Shown here one piece after another: positions 34,489 through 43,362 of a stretch of DNA of 60,147 nucleotides (the stretch's first letter is position 1; each line of letters starts with the position of its first letter). The notes under the pieces are model-generated. The model was not told the DNA's origin and ran no database searches. It was given only the letters and a program-made list of their open reading frames with translations. Both the position numbers and the translations under genes were made by a program. The DNA is from an uncultured beta proteobacterium (lineage in GTDB: Bacteria > Pseudomonadota > Gammaproteobacteria > Burkholderiales > Burkholderiaceae_C), in the NCBI GenBank assembly GCA_903845935.1, contig CAIMZI010000039.1, forward strand, positions 1 to 60,147, given 5' to 3'.

Positions 34489-35384
34489 ACCCGCAGAGCC
34501 GCCTCAAGGGCGAATACCGCAGCGCGCCGCGCGAAGGTTTGTCAGTTGGCACAGAAACAATGAACGCCAAGTTCATCGAGATCCAGAACGTCGCCCAAAC
34601 CTTCAAGACCAAGAAGGGCAGTTTCCCGGCCCTGCGCGATGTCAACCTCACCGTGGCCAAGGGCGAGTTCGTGACCCTGATCGGCCACAGCGGTTGCGGC
34701 AAGTCCACGTTGTTGAACCTGATTGCGGGCCTGACCATGCCCACTGCTGGCCACTTGCTCTGTGCCAACCGCGAAATCGCCGGCCCGGGTCCCGAGCGCG
34801 CCGTGGTGTTTCAGAACCACTCGCTCTTGCCCTGGTTGACCTGCTTCGAGAACGTGTACCTGGGCGTGGAGCGCGTGTTTGGCGCGGCCTCCAAGAGCAC
34901 CGGTGCCGCATCTGAAAACAAGGCCCAATTGAGGGCACGCACCGATGCCGCCCTGGCGCTGGTGGGCCTGACGGCAGCAGCGCAAAAGCGCCCCGGCGAA
35001 ATATCGGGCGGCATGAAACAGCGCGTCGGCATTGCCCGGGCCCTGGCCATGGAGCCAAAGGTGTTGCTGATGGACGAACCCTTTGGTGCGTTGGACGCGC
35101 TCACCCGCGCCAAGCTGCAGGACGAGCTGCTGGAGATCGTGGCCCGCACGCAAAGCACGGTGGTGATGGTGACCCACGATGTGGACGAGGCCGTGCTGCT
35201 GTCCGACAAGATCGTGATGCTGACCAACGGGCCTGCCGCCACCATCGGCGAGGTTCTCTCTGTTGATCTGGTGCGGCCTCGGTCGCGGGTGGCGCTGGCC
35301 GATAGTCCTGCTTACCTGGGCTACCGCAAGGCGGTGATTGACTTCTTGTATACGCGCCAAGCCCACGTTGAGAAGGCGGCCTGA
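34485..35384 (+). CDS. nrtC: Nitrate ABC transporter ATP-binding protein
   Basis: A 299-residue ABC ATPase with Walker A GHSGCGKST, signature ISGGMKQRVGIARAL, Walker B VLLMDEPFGALD and the switch histidine in VMVTHDVDEA. A 25-residue N-terminal tail precedes the fold, so an internal start at the ATG at 34560 is possible. It lacks the second NrtA-like domain of cyanobacterial NrtC and is closer to NrtD in size. It completes the nrtABC transporter and is followed two bases later by nirB. Confidence 0.94.
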   Translation: MNPQSRLKGEYRSAPREGLSVGTETMNAKFIEIQNVAQTFKTKKGSFPALRDVNLTVAKGEFVTLIGHSGCGKSTLLNLIAGLTMPTAGHLLCANREIAGPGPERAVVFQNHSLLPWLTCFENVYLGVERVFGAASKSTGAASENKAQLRARTDAALALVGLTAAAQKRPGEISGGMKQRVGIARALAMEPKVLLMDEPFGALDALTRAKLQDELLEIVARTQSTVVMVTHDVDEAVLLSDKIVMLTNGPAATIGEVLSVDLVRPRSRVALADSPAYLGYRKAVIDFLYTRQAHVEKAA

Positions 35385-35386
35385 TC

Positions 35387-37897
35387 ATGGACATGAACCT
35401 TCCCCCGCTGAAAAAACAGAAGCTCGTCATGGTCGGCAACGGCATGGCCGGTGTTCGCACCATCGAAGAACTACTCAAAATTGCCCCTGAGCTGTATGAC
35501 ATCACGGTGTTCGGCACCGAGCCCCATCCCAACTACAACCGCATCCTGCTGAGCCCGGTGCTGGCCGGCGAGCAGACGCTGGAAGAAATCATCCTCAACC
35601 CCTTCAGCTGGTACGAAGAAAACGGCATCACCCTGCACGCGGGCAAGACCGTCACCGAGGTGGACCGTGTCAAGCGCATCGTGCGCGCCACGGCCGCCGA
35701 CGGCAGCGTGATTGAAGCTGCGTACGACCGCCTGCTGATGTGCACCGGCTCCAACCCCTTCATCCTGCCCGTTGCCGGCCGGGACCTGGAAGGCGTGATT
35801 GCCTACCGCGACATTGCCGACACCAACGCCATGATTGACGCGGCCACCCGATTCAAACACGCGGTGGTGATCGGTGGCGGGCTCTTGGGTCTAGAAGCCG
35901 CCAACGGCCTGATGCTGCGCGGCATGACCGTGACCGTCGTGCACGTCATGCCCACGCTGATGGAGCGCCAGTTGGACAGCGTGGCCGGCGGCCTGCTGCG
36001 AAAGTCGCTGGAAGAGCGCGGCCTGAACTTTTTGATGGGTGCACAGACGCAGGAACTGGTTGGGAGCGAAGGCGAGGGCAAGGGCGGCCGCGTGAAGGCT
36101 ATCAAGTTCAAGGACGGCACGGAAGTTCCGGCCGACCTGGTCGTGATGGCCGTGGGCATTCGCCCCAACACGGCGCTGGCCCAGAGCATGCGCCTGCATG
36201 TGGACAAGGGCATTGTGGTGACCGACACCATGCAGACCGTGACCGATGCGCGCATTTACAGCGTGGGCGAATGCGCCGCGCACCGCGGCATTGCCTACGG
36301 TCTGGTGGCGCCGCTGTTCGAGCAGGGCAAGGTCGCAGCCAACCATCTGGCGATGCACGGCATTGGCCGCTACCAGGGCTCGCTGACCTCCACCAAGCTG
36401 AAGGTGACGGGCATTGATCTGTTCTCCGCCGGTAACTTCCAAGGCGGCGCCAATACCGAAGAGATCGTGATGAGCGACCCCTTTGGAGGCGTCTACAAAA
36501 AGCTGGTGATCCAGGACGACAGATTAGTCGGTGCCTGCATGTATGGTGACACCGTGGACGGCAGCTGGTACTTCAAGCTGCTGCGCGACGGCCGCAGCAT
36601 TGCCGACATCCGCGACAAGCTGATGTTTGGCGAAAGCAATATCGGCGACGTCGGCCACGAGGGCCACAGCAAGGCCGCCAGCATGCCCGACGAAGCGGAA
36701 GTGTGCGGTTGCAATGGCGTGACCAAGGGCGCCATCTGCAAGGCCATCAAGCAGAAGGGTCTGTTCACCATCGAGGAGGTGCGCAAGCACACCAAGGCCA
36801 GCGCGTCCTGCGGGTCCTGTACCGGCCTGGTGGAACAGATTCTGATGTTCACCGCCGGTGGCGACTACTCCGCCACGCCCAAGACCAAGGCCATGTGCGG
36901 CTGCACCGAGCATGGCCACGAAGCCGTGCGCGAAGCGATCCGAACACCGCTGGCCGACGGTGGCAAGCTGCTTACCATTGCCCGGGTCTATGCCCACCTG
37001 GACTGGAAGACACCGAACGGCTGCGCCTCGTGCCGCCCGGCCATCAACTACTACCTGATCAGCAGCTGGCCCAAGGAGGCGGTGGACGATCCGCAAAGCC
37101 GCTTCATCAACGAGCGCAGCCACGCCAACATCCAGAAGGACGGCACCTACAGCGTCATCCCGCGCATGTGGGGCGGTGAGACCACCTCCGGCGAGTTGCG
37201 CCGCATCGCGGACGCGGTGGACAAGTACAACATCCCCACCGTCAAGGTCACCGGCGGCCAGCGCATCGATTTGCTGGGCGTGAAGAAGGAAGACCTGGTC
37301 TCTGTCTGGAAAGACATCGGCATGCCTTCCGGCCACGCCTATGCCAAGGCGCTGCGCACGGTGAAGACCTGTGTCGGTTCCGAGTGGTGCCGCATGGGCA
37401 CGCAGGACAGCACGCAGATGGGCAAGGACCTGGAGCGTGCTTTTGTGGGCATGTATGCACCGCACAAGGTGAAGTTTGCGGTCTCTGGCTGCCCGCGCAA
37501 CTGCGCCGAGGCCGGCATCAAGGACGTGGGAATCATCGGCGTGGACAGCGGCTGGGAGATGTACATCGCGGGCAACGGCGGCATCAAGACCGAGGTGGCG
37601 CATTTTTTCACCAAAGTGAAGACAGCGGCCGAGGTGCTGGAATACACCGGCGCCTTCTGCGAGCTGTACAGGCAAGAGGGTTGGTACTTGGAGCGCACCG
37701 TGCATTACGTCAACCGTGTCGGCCTGGACTACGTGAAGAAGCGCATCCTCGAAGACCACGCCGGCCGCCAGGCCCTGTGGGAGCGGCTGCAGTTCGCCCT
37801 GGATGGCGAGCCCGATCCCTGGTTCGACTTCAAGGACGCGCAGGTGGACACGCGCCAGTTTGACGCGCTGACGGCCAAAGTGGGAGAGACAGCATGA
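35387..37897 (+). CDS. nirB: NAD(P)H nitrite reductase, large subunit
   Basis: Reduces nitrite to ammonium with NAD(P)H in the cytoplasm. The 836-residue protein shows an FAD/NAD domain (VMVGNGMAGVRTIEELL and VVIGGGLLGLEAANGL), BFD-type [2Fe-2S] segments (CGCNGVTKGAICKA and SASCGSCTGLVEQ), and the sirohaem/[4Fe-4S] domain with cysteines in CVGSEWCRMG and SGCPRNCAEAG. Every cofactor ligand expected of an assimilatory NirB is present. The cobA gene at the end of the operon would supply the sirohaem precursor. NirD follows with a four-base overlap. Confidence 0.97.
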   Translation: MDMNLPPLKKQKLVMVGNGMAGVRTIEELLKIAPELYDITVFGTEPHPNYNRILLSPVLAGEQTLEEIILNPFSWYEENGITLHAGKTVTEVDRVKRIVRATAADGSVIEAAYDRLLMCTGSNPFILPVAGRDLEGVIAYRDIADTNAMIDAATRFKHAVVIGGGLLGLEAANGLMLRGMTVTVVHVMPTLMERQLDSVAGGLLRKSLEERGLNFLMGAQTQELVGSEGEGKGGRVKAIKFKDGTEVPADLVVMAVGIRPNTALAQSMRLHVDKGIVVTDTMQTVTDARIYSVGECAAHRGIAYGLVAPLFEQGKVAANHLAMHGIGRYQGSLTSTKLKVTGIDLFSAGNFQGGANTEEIVMSDPFGGVYKKLVIQDDRLVGACMYGDTVDGSWYFKLLRDGRSIADIRDKLMFGESNIGDVGHEGHSKAASMPDEAEVCGCNGVTKGAICKAIKQKGLFTIEEVRKHTKASASCGSCTGLVEQILMFTAGGDYSATPKTKAMCGCTEHGHEAVREAIRTPLADGGKLLTIARVYAHLDWKTPNGCASCRPAINYYLISSWPKEAVDDPQSRFINERSHANIQKDGTYSVIPRMWGGETTSGELRRIADAVDKYNIPTVKVTGGQRIDLLGVKKEDLVSVWKDIGMPSGHAYAKALRTVKTCVGSEWCRMGTQDSTQMGKDLERAFVGMYAPHKVKFAVSGCPRNCAEAGIKDVGIIGVDSGWEMYIAGNGGIKTEVAHFFTKVKTAAEVLEYTGAFCELYRQEGWYLERTVHYVNRVGLDYVKKRILEDHAGRQALWERLQFALDGEPDPWFDFKDAQVDTRQFDALTAKVGETA

Positions 37898-38280
37898 GCG
37901 CCGAATGGACCCGCATCTGCAACCTCACCGACATCCCGGTGCTGGGCTCGCGCCGCGTTGCCCGTGAAAGCGGCATGGACGTGGCGGTGTTTCGCAACAG
38001 CCAGGACGAGGTGTTTGCGCTGCTGGACCGCTGCCCGCACAAGGGCGGCCCTTTGAGCCAAGGCATCGTGTTCGGCACCCACGTGGCCTGCCCGCTGCAT
38101 AACTGGAGCATAGGCCTGTGCGATGGCCAGGCCTCGCTGCCGGACGAGGGCTGCACGCCGAAGTTCAGCGTGAAGCTCGAAGACGGCGCGGTGTACCTGA
38201 AGACTTCCGAGCTGCAAGGCCACGCCACCGACTTGGTGCGGCCGATTGCCGGACCGGCACGTCGCAACGTCGTAGCCTAA
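37894..38280 (+). CDS. nirD: Nitrite reductase small subunit (Rieske type)
   Basis: A 128-residue Rieske-like partner of NirB. The [2Fe-2S] ligands are in CPHKGGPLSQG and CPLHNWSIGL. Some NirD proteins lack these residues, but here the Cys-His/Cys-His set is complete, so it should carry a cluster and pass electrons within NirBD. Start and nirB stop overlap (ATGA). Confidence 0.95.
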   Translation: MSAEWTRICNLTDIPVLGSRRVARESGMDVAVFRNSQDEVFALLDRCPHKGGPLSQGIVFGTHVACPLHNWSIGLCDGQASLPDEGCTPKFSVKLEDGAVYLKTSELQGHATDLVRPIAGPARRNVVA

Positions 38281-38292
38281 GAGAAGCACGCT

Positions 38293-38397
38293 ATGCAAGA
38301 GACGAGATCAACGTGCCCTTACTGCGATCTTGCTGCTGGCGCAGCATATCGCCTTGCGATCAATATGAAACACCTTCGTAGGGGCAATTCAAAGTGA
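38293..38397 (+). CDS. 34-codon ORF that mimics the NasA N-terminus
   Basis: A short frame lies between nirD and nasA. It begins MQETRSTCPYCDLAAG; nasA begins MKETHSTCPYCGVGCG, so 9 of the first 11 residues agree, while the rest (ending KHLRRGNSK) does not resemble NasA. GAGAAG stands upstream of its ATG, and its TGA overlaps the nasA GTG (GTGA), so it could be translated and coupled to nasA. It may be the remnant of a partial duplication or of recombination between nasA alleles, or a real leader peptide. Sequence alone does not decide. Confidence 0.5.
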   Translation: MQETRSTCPYCDLAAGAAYRLAINMKHLRRGNSK

Positions 38398-41264
38398 AGG
38401 AGACTCACTCCACCTGCCCCTACTGCGGTGTGGGCTGCGGCGTCATCATCGAAAGCGAGGGCGCGCAGATCACCGGAGTGCGCGGTGATCCGGCGCATCC
38501 GGCCAACTTCGGTCGGCTCTGCTCCAAGGGCAGCACCCTGCATCTGACGGCCAGTGCGCCGGTGACCTTGCAGACGCGTCTCTTGCAACCCATGCAGCGG
38601 CTCTCGCGCGGCGCAGCGCCGCAGCCAGTGAGCTGGGACGCAGCCCTGGGCCACGCCACCAGCGCGTTTGCGCGCATCCTCCGCGACCACGGCCCGGATG
38701 CGGTGGGCTTTTACGTTTCCGGCCAGCTGCTGACCGAGGACTATTACGTCTTCAACAAGCTGGCCAAGGGCCTGATAGGCAGCAACAACATCGACACCAA
38801 CTCGCGCCTGTGCATGAGCAGCGCGGTGGCCGGTTACAAGAAGACCCTGGGCGCCGACGCGCCGCCGGCCTGCTACGACGACGTCAATTTTGCAAGCACG
38901 CTGTTCATCGTCGGCTCCAACACCGCGTACGCCCACCCGGTGCTGTTCCGCCGTATCGAGGACGCGAAGAAGAACAACCCGGCGCTGAAGATCGTCGTGG
39001 TGGACCCGCGCCGCACCGACACCGCCGACATGGCCGACCTGCATCTGGCGATACAGCCCGGCACCGATGTGATGCTGTTCAACGGCATGCTGCACCTGAT
39101 GCTGTGGGAGGGCTGGCTGGATGCGGCCTATGTGGCGGCGCACACCAGCGGCTTCGAGGAGCTGAAGGACACAGTGCGCGACTGCACGCCCGATGCCGTC
39201 GCTCAGATTTGTGGCATCAGCAAGGATGCCTTGCTGCAGGCCACGCGCCTGTTTGCGGGCTTGGGCCAGGCGGTCCAGCACTTTGGCAGCGGCCCGGTGC
39301 CGCGCCTGCCCACACTGAGCCTGTATTGCCAGGGCCTGAATCAAAGCAGCAGCGGCACGGCCAAGAACGCTGCGCTGATCAACCTGCACCTGGCCACTGG
39401 CCAGATCGGCAAGCCCGGCGCAGGCCCCTTCTCGCTCACCGGCCAGCCCAATGCCATGGGCGGGCGCGAAGTGGGCGGCCTGGCGAATCTGCTCAGCGCC
39501 CACCGTGACTTGTCCAACCCCGCACACCGCGCCGAAGTCGCCGCCCTTTGGGGTGTGGACGCTGTGCCCGATAAGCCCGGCAAGACGGCCGTAGAAATGT
39601 TCCAGGCCGCCGCCGACGGAGAAATCAAAGCGCTGTGGATTGCCTGCACCAACCCGGCCCAAAGCATGCCCGATCAAGCCACGGTTCGCCGCGCTCTGGA
39701 GCGCGCCGAACTGGTGATCGTGCAGGAGGCCTTTGCGACGACCTCCACCTGCGCCTACGCAGATTTGCTGTTGCCCGCCACCACCTGGGGCGAGAAGGAG
39801 GGCACGGTCACCAACAGCGAGCGCCGTATCAGCCGCGTGCGCGCGGCTGTGGTGCCGCCTGTTGCTGAAGGCACCATTGGCAACGGGCCGCGCCACGATT
39901 GGTCCATCGCCACGGAATTCGCGCAACGTCTGGAGCGGGCCTTGGGCAAAACAGGCCCCACGCTGTTCCCCTATGCGAGCCCGGAATCCATTTGGAACGA
40001 ACACCGCGAATCCACCCGCGGCCGCGACCTGGACATCACTGGTCTGAGCTATGCGATTCTGGAAGGCGCACCGCAGCAATGGCCCTATGCGCAAGACGCG
40101 TCAACGGGAAAGGCCCGCCTCTACACCGACGGCATCTTCCCCACGCCCGACGGCCGGGCACGCTTCGCCAACGTGTGCTACCAGCCGGTGGCCGAGCCGC
40201 GCGATGCGCGCTACCCGTTCTCGCTCAACACCGGCCGCCTTCGCGACCAGTGGCATGGCATGAGCCGCACCGGCACGCTGGGCCGCCTGTTTGGCCATGT
40301 GCGTGAACCTGCGCTGCAGATGCACCCGCAGGATATGGCGCGGCGCCTGCTGGCCGAGGGCGATTTGGTGCAGGTGACTTCCCAGCGCGGCTCCATCCTG
40401 GTGCCGGTGCAGGCCAGCGCCGAGCAGGGGATGAGCCAGGTGTTTCTGGCCATGCACTGGGGCGAAGAGTTTTTGAGCGGGCGCAGCAGCACCGGCAGCC
40501 GTTTGGCCGGTGTCAATGCGCTCACCACACCGGCCTTCTGCCCCGATTCCAAACAGCCCGAGTTCAAACATGCGGCCGTCAAGGTGCTCAAGGCCGACCT
40601 GCCCTGGACTCTTCTTGCCATGGCCTGGCTGCCAGCGGGCGAGGTGCTGGCGGCACGCGAGCAACTGCAGGCGCTGATGGCCGAATTCCCCTTTGCCTCG
40701 TGCGTGCTGTTTGCCAACACCGCAGCTGCGGGGGACGTGGAGCGCCAGGGCTTGCTGTTCCGCGCCGCCGCCCATGCGGCCGTGCCCGCCGCCCTGCTGG
40801 AGCGCATCGAAGCCCTGCTGCGACTGCAGGGGCCCGAGGCCCTGCGCTATGCCGATGCCAAGCTCGGCCAGCGCCGCGCCATGCGCCTGCAGCGCGTGGG
40901 CAAGGACACGCGCCTGGACGGCTTTCTGCTGGCCGGCGACACCAGTGCTCAGGCCTGGATCAGCGGCCTGCTGCAGGAGGAGCTGCCGGCACAGGCCTAT
41001 GGCCGCGCGCTGCTGCTGCCGGTCGCCAAGCCGCCGGTGCCGGTGGTGTCCAAGGGTAAAGTGGTGTGTACCTGCTTCAATGTCAGGGACATCGCAATCG
41101 AGGACCATTTGCGCAGCTGCTCCGGCACCGATTCCGAGAGACTGGCAAAATTGCAGGCTGCGCTGCAATGCGGCACCCACTGCGGCTCCTGCGTTCCCGA
41201 ACTGCAGCGCATGGTGCGCAACAGTCATTCCATCATTCCCATACTGGCTGCCCAAGCCGCCTGA
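38394..41264 (+). CDS. nasA: Assimilatory nitrate reductase, catalytic subunit
   Basis: Reduces nitrate to nitrite in the cytoplasm. The 956-residue molybdopterin enzyme binds a [4Fe-4S] cluster through Cys8, Cys11, Cys15 and Cys43 (CPYCGVGCG, LCSKGS), then has the bis-MGD domains (SNNIDTNSRLCMSS, and LNTGRLRDQWHGMSRTG near the C-terminus). It ends in a BFD-like [2Fe-2S] domain (VCTCFNVRDIAIEDHL and CGTHCGSCVPELQ). It starts at a GTG coupled to the mini-ORF at 38293. No separate electron-donating subunit is seen nearby. Confidence 0.95.
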   Translation: MKETHSTCPYCGVGCGVIIESEGAQITGVRGDPAHPANFGRLCSKGSTLHLTASAPVTLQTRLLQPMQRLSRGAAPQPVSWDAALGHATSAFARILRDHGPDAVGFYVSGQLLTEDYYVFNKLAKGLIGSNNIDTNSRLCMSSAVAGYKKTLGADAPPACYDDVNFASTLFIVGSNTAYAHPVLFRRIEDAKKNNPALKIVVVDPRRTDTADMADLHLAIQPGTDVMLFNGMLHLMLWEGWLDAAYVAAHTSGFEELKDTVRDCTPDAVAQICGISKDALLQATRLFAGLGQAVQHFGSGPVPRLPTLSLYCQGLNQSSSGTAKNAALINLHLATGQIGKPGAGPFSLTGQPNAMGGREVGGLANLLSAHRDLSNPAHRAEVAALWGVDAVPDKPGKTAVEMFQAAADGEIKALWIACTNPAQSMPDQATVRRALERAELVIVQEAFATTSTCAYADLLLPATTWGEKEGTVTNSERRISRVRAAVVPPVAEGTIGNGPRHDWSIATEFAQRLERALGKTGPTLFPYASPESIWNEHRESTRGRDLDITGLSYAILEGAPQQWPYAQDASTGKARLYTDGIFPTPDGRARFANVCYQPVAEPRDARYPFSLNTGRLRDQWHGMSRTGTLGRLFGHVREPALQMHPQDMARRLLAEGDLVQVTSQRGSILVPVQASAEQGMSQVFLAMHWGEEFLSGRSSTGSRLAGVNALTTPAFCPDSKQPEFKHAAVKVLKADLPWTLLAMAWLPAGEVLAAREQLQALMAEFPFASCVLFANTAAAGDVERQGLLFRAAAHAAVPAALLERIEALLRLQGPEALRYADAKLGQRRAMRLQRVGKDTRLDGFLLAGDTSAQAWISGLLQEELPAQAYGRALLLPVAKPPVPVVSKGKVVCTCFNVRDIAIEDHLRSCSGTDSERLAKLQAALQCGTHCGSCVPELQRMVRNSHSIIPILAAQAA

Positions 41265-41267
41265 ACA

Positions 41268-42059
41268 GTGAACAACGATCTCTCTTTCCATTCCGCCCGT
41301 GGCCAGGTGACCTTGGTGGGCGCCGGCCCGGGCGACCCGGAGCTGCTGACCATCAAGGCCCTGAAGGCGATCCAGGCCGGCACCGTATTGATGGTGGATG
41401 ACCTGGTGAGCGAGGCGATCGTGGCGCTGGCATCGCCTACGGCACGCGTGGTCTGGGTCGGCAAGCGCGGAGGTTGCAAGTCGACGCCGCAATCGTTTAT
41501 TGAGAAGCTGATGATCACCGCCGCGCTTGAGGGCGAGCGGGTGGTGCGCCTGAAAGGCGGTGACCCGTTTATGTTTGGTCGCGGCGGTGAAGAGGTGGAG
41601 CATCTGCAAGCCGCCGGTGTGCGGGTCACGGTGCTCAACGGCATTACCGCAGGTCTGGCAGCCGTCACCTCGCTCAACACGCCACTGACGCACCGCGACC
41701 ATGCGCACGGCGTGGTGTTTGTTACCGGCCACGCCAAGCCCGGCGACACGGGCACCGACTGGCGCGCCCTGGCGAACACCGCAAGGCAAGCCAGGCTGAC
41801 CTTGGTGATTTACATGGGTGTGAGCGGTGCGGCCCACATTCAGGCCGAGCTGCTGCAGGGCTTAAGCGCCGACACGCCTGTGGCCATCATCCAGAACGCC
41901 AGCCTGGCGCAGCAGCGCCACGCCGCATGCCATTTGTCGGAGCTGGCCGACACCATCGAACGCGAAGGTCTGGGCAGCCCCGCCGTCATCGTGGTGGGTG
42001 ATGTGGTGCAGGGCCTGCTGGCGGTAGCAGAGCCTTTGCGGGCTGGCGTCGGCGCATAA
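41268..42059 (+). CDS. cobA: Uroporphyrinogen-III C-methyltransferase
   Basis: Adds two methyl groups from S-adenosylmethionine to uroporphyrinogen III, giving precorrin-2 for sirohaem. The 263-residue single-domain enzyme has VTLVGAGPGDPELLTIKA, the block VRLKGGDPFMFGRGGEEVE and GVRVTVLNGITAGLAAV. No ferrochelatase domain is attached, so another gene must finish sirohaem. It follows nasA by three bases and belongs to the same operon, supplying NirB. Confidence 0.94.
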   Translation: MNNDLSFHSARGQVTLVGAGPGDPELLTIKALKAIQAGTVLMVDDLVSEAIVALASPTARVVWVGKRGGCKSTPQSFIEKLMITAALEGERVVRLKGGDPFMFGRGGEEVEHLQAAGVRVTVLNGITAGLAAVTSLNTPLTHRDHAHGVVFVTGHAKPGDTGTDWRALANTARQARLTLVIYMGVSGAAHIQAELLQGLSADTPVAIIQNASLAQQRHAACHLSELADTIEREGLGSPAVIVVGDVVQGLLAVAEPLRAGVGA

Positions 42060-42129
42060 CACGCGTCTGGCTGCCGCCGTTCGGCCGCACAATCAGGTCT
42101 CCCAAATCACACGCTGAGTTTTGAATAAT

Positions 42130-42759
42130 ATGAACCTGCACACCTGGTGGCTGTTTGTTGCCATGGCCTTTGTGGTCTCCGCCACACCGGGGCCGAACAT
42201 GCTGCTGGTGATGAGCCATAGTGCGCGCTTCGGCTGGCGCAGTTCAATAGCCACCATGTGCGGCTGCATGACCTCGCTCTTGGCCATGATGAGCATCTCG
42301 GCGGCCGGTATGGGTGCGCTGCTACATGCCTTCCCAGCAGTATTCGATGCCATGCGCCTGACCGGTGCCGCTTACCTGGCCTACCTGGGTGTGCAGGGCT
42401 GGCGCAGCAAGGTGGCGGATCAGAAGGATGATGCGCAAGCTGCTGCCCGCGAAATTGCCATGCCGCACCAGCTCTACCGCCAGGGCATGCTGGTGGCGGC
42501 AAGCAACCCCAAGGCCATCCTGTTTGCAGCCGCCTTCTTTCCGCAGTTTCTGGATCCTGCGGCGCCTAAGTTGCCGCAGTTCTCCATCCTGCTCGCGACC
42601 TTTGCCGTGATCGAGGTGAGTTGGTACCTGGTCTATGCGCTGGGCGGCCACAAGCTTTCGCACTTCCTGCGCCGGGCCAGCGTGATGCGCGTATTCAACC
42701 GTGTCACCGGCGGAATTTTCATTGCTTTCGCCGTGCTGATGGCTACCGTTCGCGAATAA
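42130..42759 (+). CDS. LysE-family amino-acid exporter
   Basis: A 209-residue inner-membrane protein with about six hydrophobic helices. The family signature ATPGPNMLLVMSHSARFGWR is at residues 18-38, and NPKAILFAAAFFPQF near residue 125. Members (LysE, RhtB) export amino acids or related metabolites. The ATG at 42130 is chosen over a TTG three codons earlier. Seventy bases separate it from cobA, so it likely has its own promoter. The substrate is unknown. Confidence 0.9.
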   Translation: MNLHTWWLFVAMAFVVSATPGPNMLLVMSHSARFGWRSSIATMCGCMTSLLAMMSISAAGMGALLHAFPAVFDAMRLTGAAYLAYLGVQGWRSKVADQKDDAQAAAREIAMPHQLYRQGMLVAASNPKAILFAAAFFPQFLDPAAPKLPQFSILLATFAVIEVSWYLVYALGGHKLSHFLRRASVMRVFNRVTGGIFIAFAVLMATVRE

Positions 42760-42796
42760 GGGCCGTTAAGCTCTGGTCTTTTCGGGAGATCAGAAC

Positions 42797-43180
42797 ATGC
42801 CAATCGGTGATCCACAGTTTGACGCAGGCCTTTCCACGCGCAAGCAGGTGATGGGCGAGGACTTTGTAGCGCGGGCCTTTGAAGGCGTGACCGCGTTTAA
42901 CGCGCCGCTGCAGGAGCACATCACCCGCAATGCCTGGGGCGATGTGTGGCAGCGCCCGGGCCTGGACCTGAAGACGCGCAGCTTGGTGACGGTGGCCATG
43001 CTCACCGCCTTGGGTAAACAAAATGAGCTTAAGGGCCATGTACGCGGCGCGCTCAACAATGGCGCCACCGTTCAGGAGATTCAGGAAGTGCTGCTGCACG
43101 CCACGGTGTATTGCGGCGTGCCGACGGCGGTGGAGGCGTTTCGCAGCGCGGCCGAGGTAGTGGGCTCTGCCGGCCAATGA
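42797..43180 (+). CDS. pcaC: Carboxymuconolactone decarboxylase-family protein (PcaC-like)
   Basis: A 127-residue protein that matches gamma-carboxymuconolactone decarboxylase along its length: RKQVMGEDFV near the N-terminus, the block DLKTRSLVTVAMLTALGKQNELKGHVRGALNNG, and HATVYCGVPTAVEAFR near the C-terminus. PcaC decarboxylates an intermediate of protocatechuate breakdown. No other protocatechuate genes are here, so a different role in the same fold family is possible. It starts after GGGAGAT. Confidence 0.85.
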   Translation: MPIGDPQFDAGLSTRKQVMGEDFVARAFEGVTAFNAPLQEHITRNAWGDVWQRPGLDLKTRSLVTVAMLTALGKQNELKGHVRGALNNGATVQEIQEVLLHATVYCGVPTAVEAFRSAAEVVGSAGQ

Positions 43181-43362
43181 GCGGTACGCGTCGCCCTTTG
43201 TAATGTGCTCTGATGCGGATGTTTTGGGTGGGCGCTTGTCTCAATGATGCGACAAGGCGGGGTTCGGGGCGGTGCCTGGCATGAATATTTGCACCAACAT
43301 GCTGAATTTGATTGTTTAATTAAGGCGGATCATTATTCGAATATCAAGGTTCAAGGGTGCAT

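Noticed and set aside
38319..41837. Long minus-strand frames of 591 and 578 codons
   Set aside because: Both are antisense to nasA and cobA, which have complete catalytic motifs. No recognisable domain is present in the antisense products.
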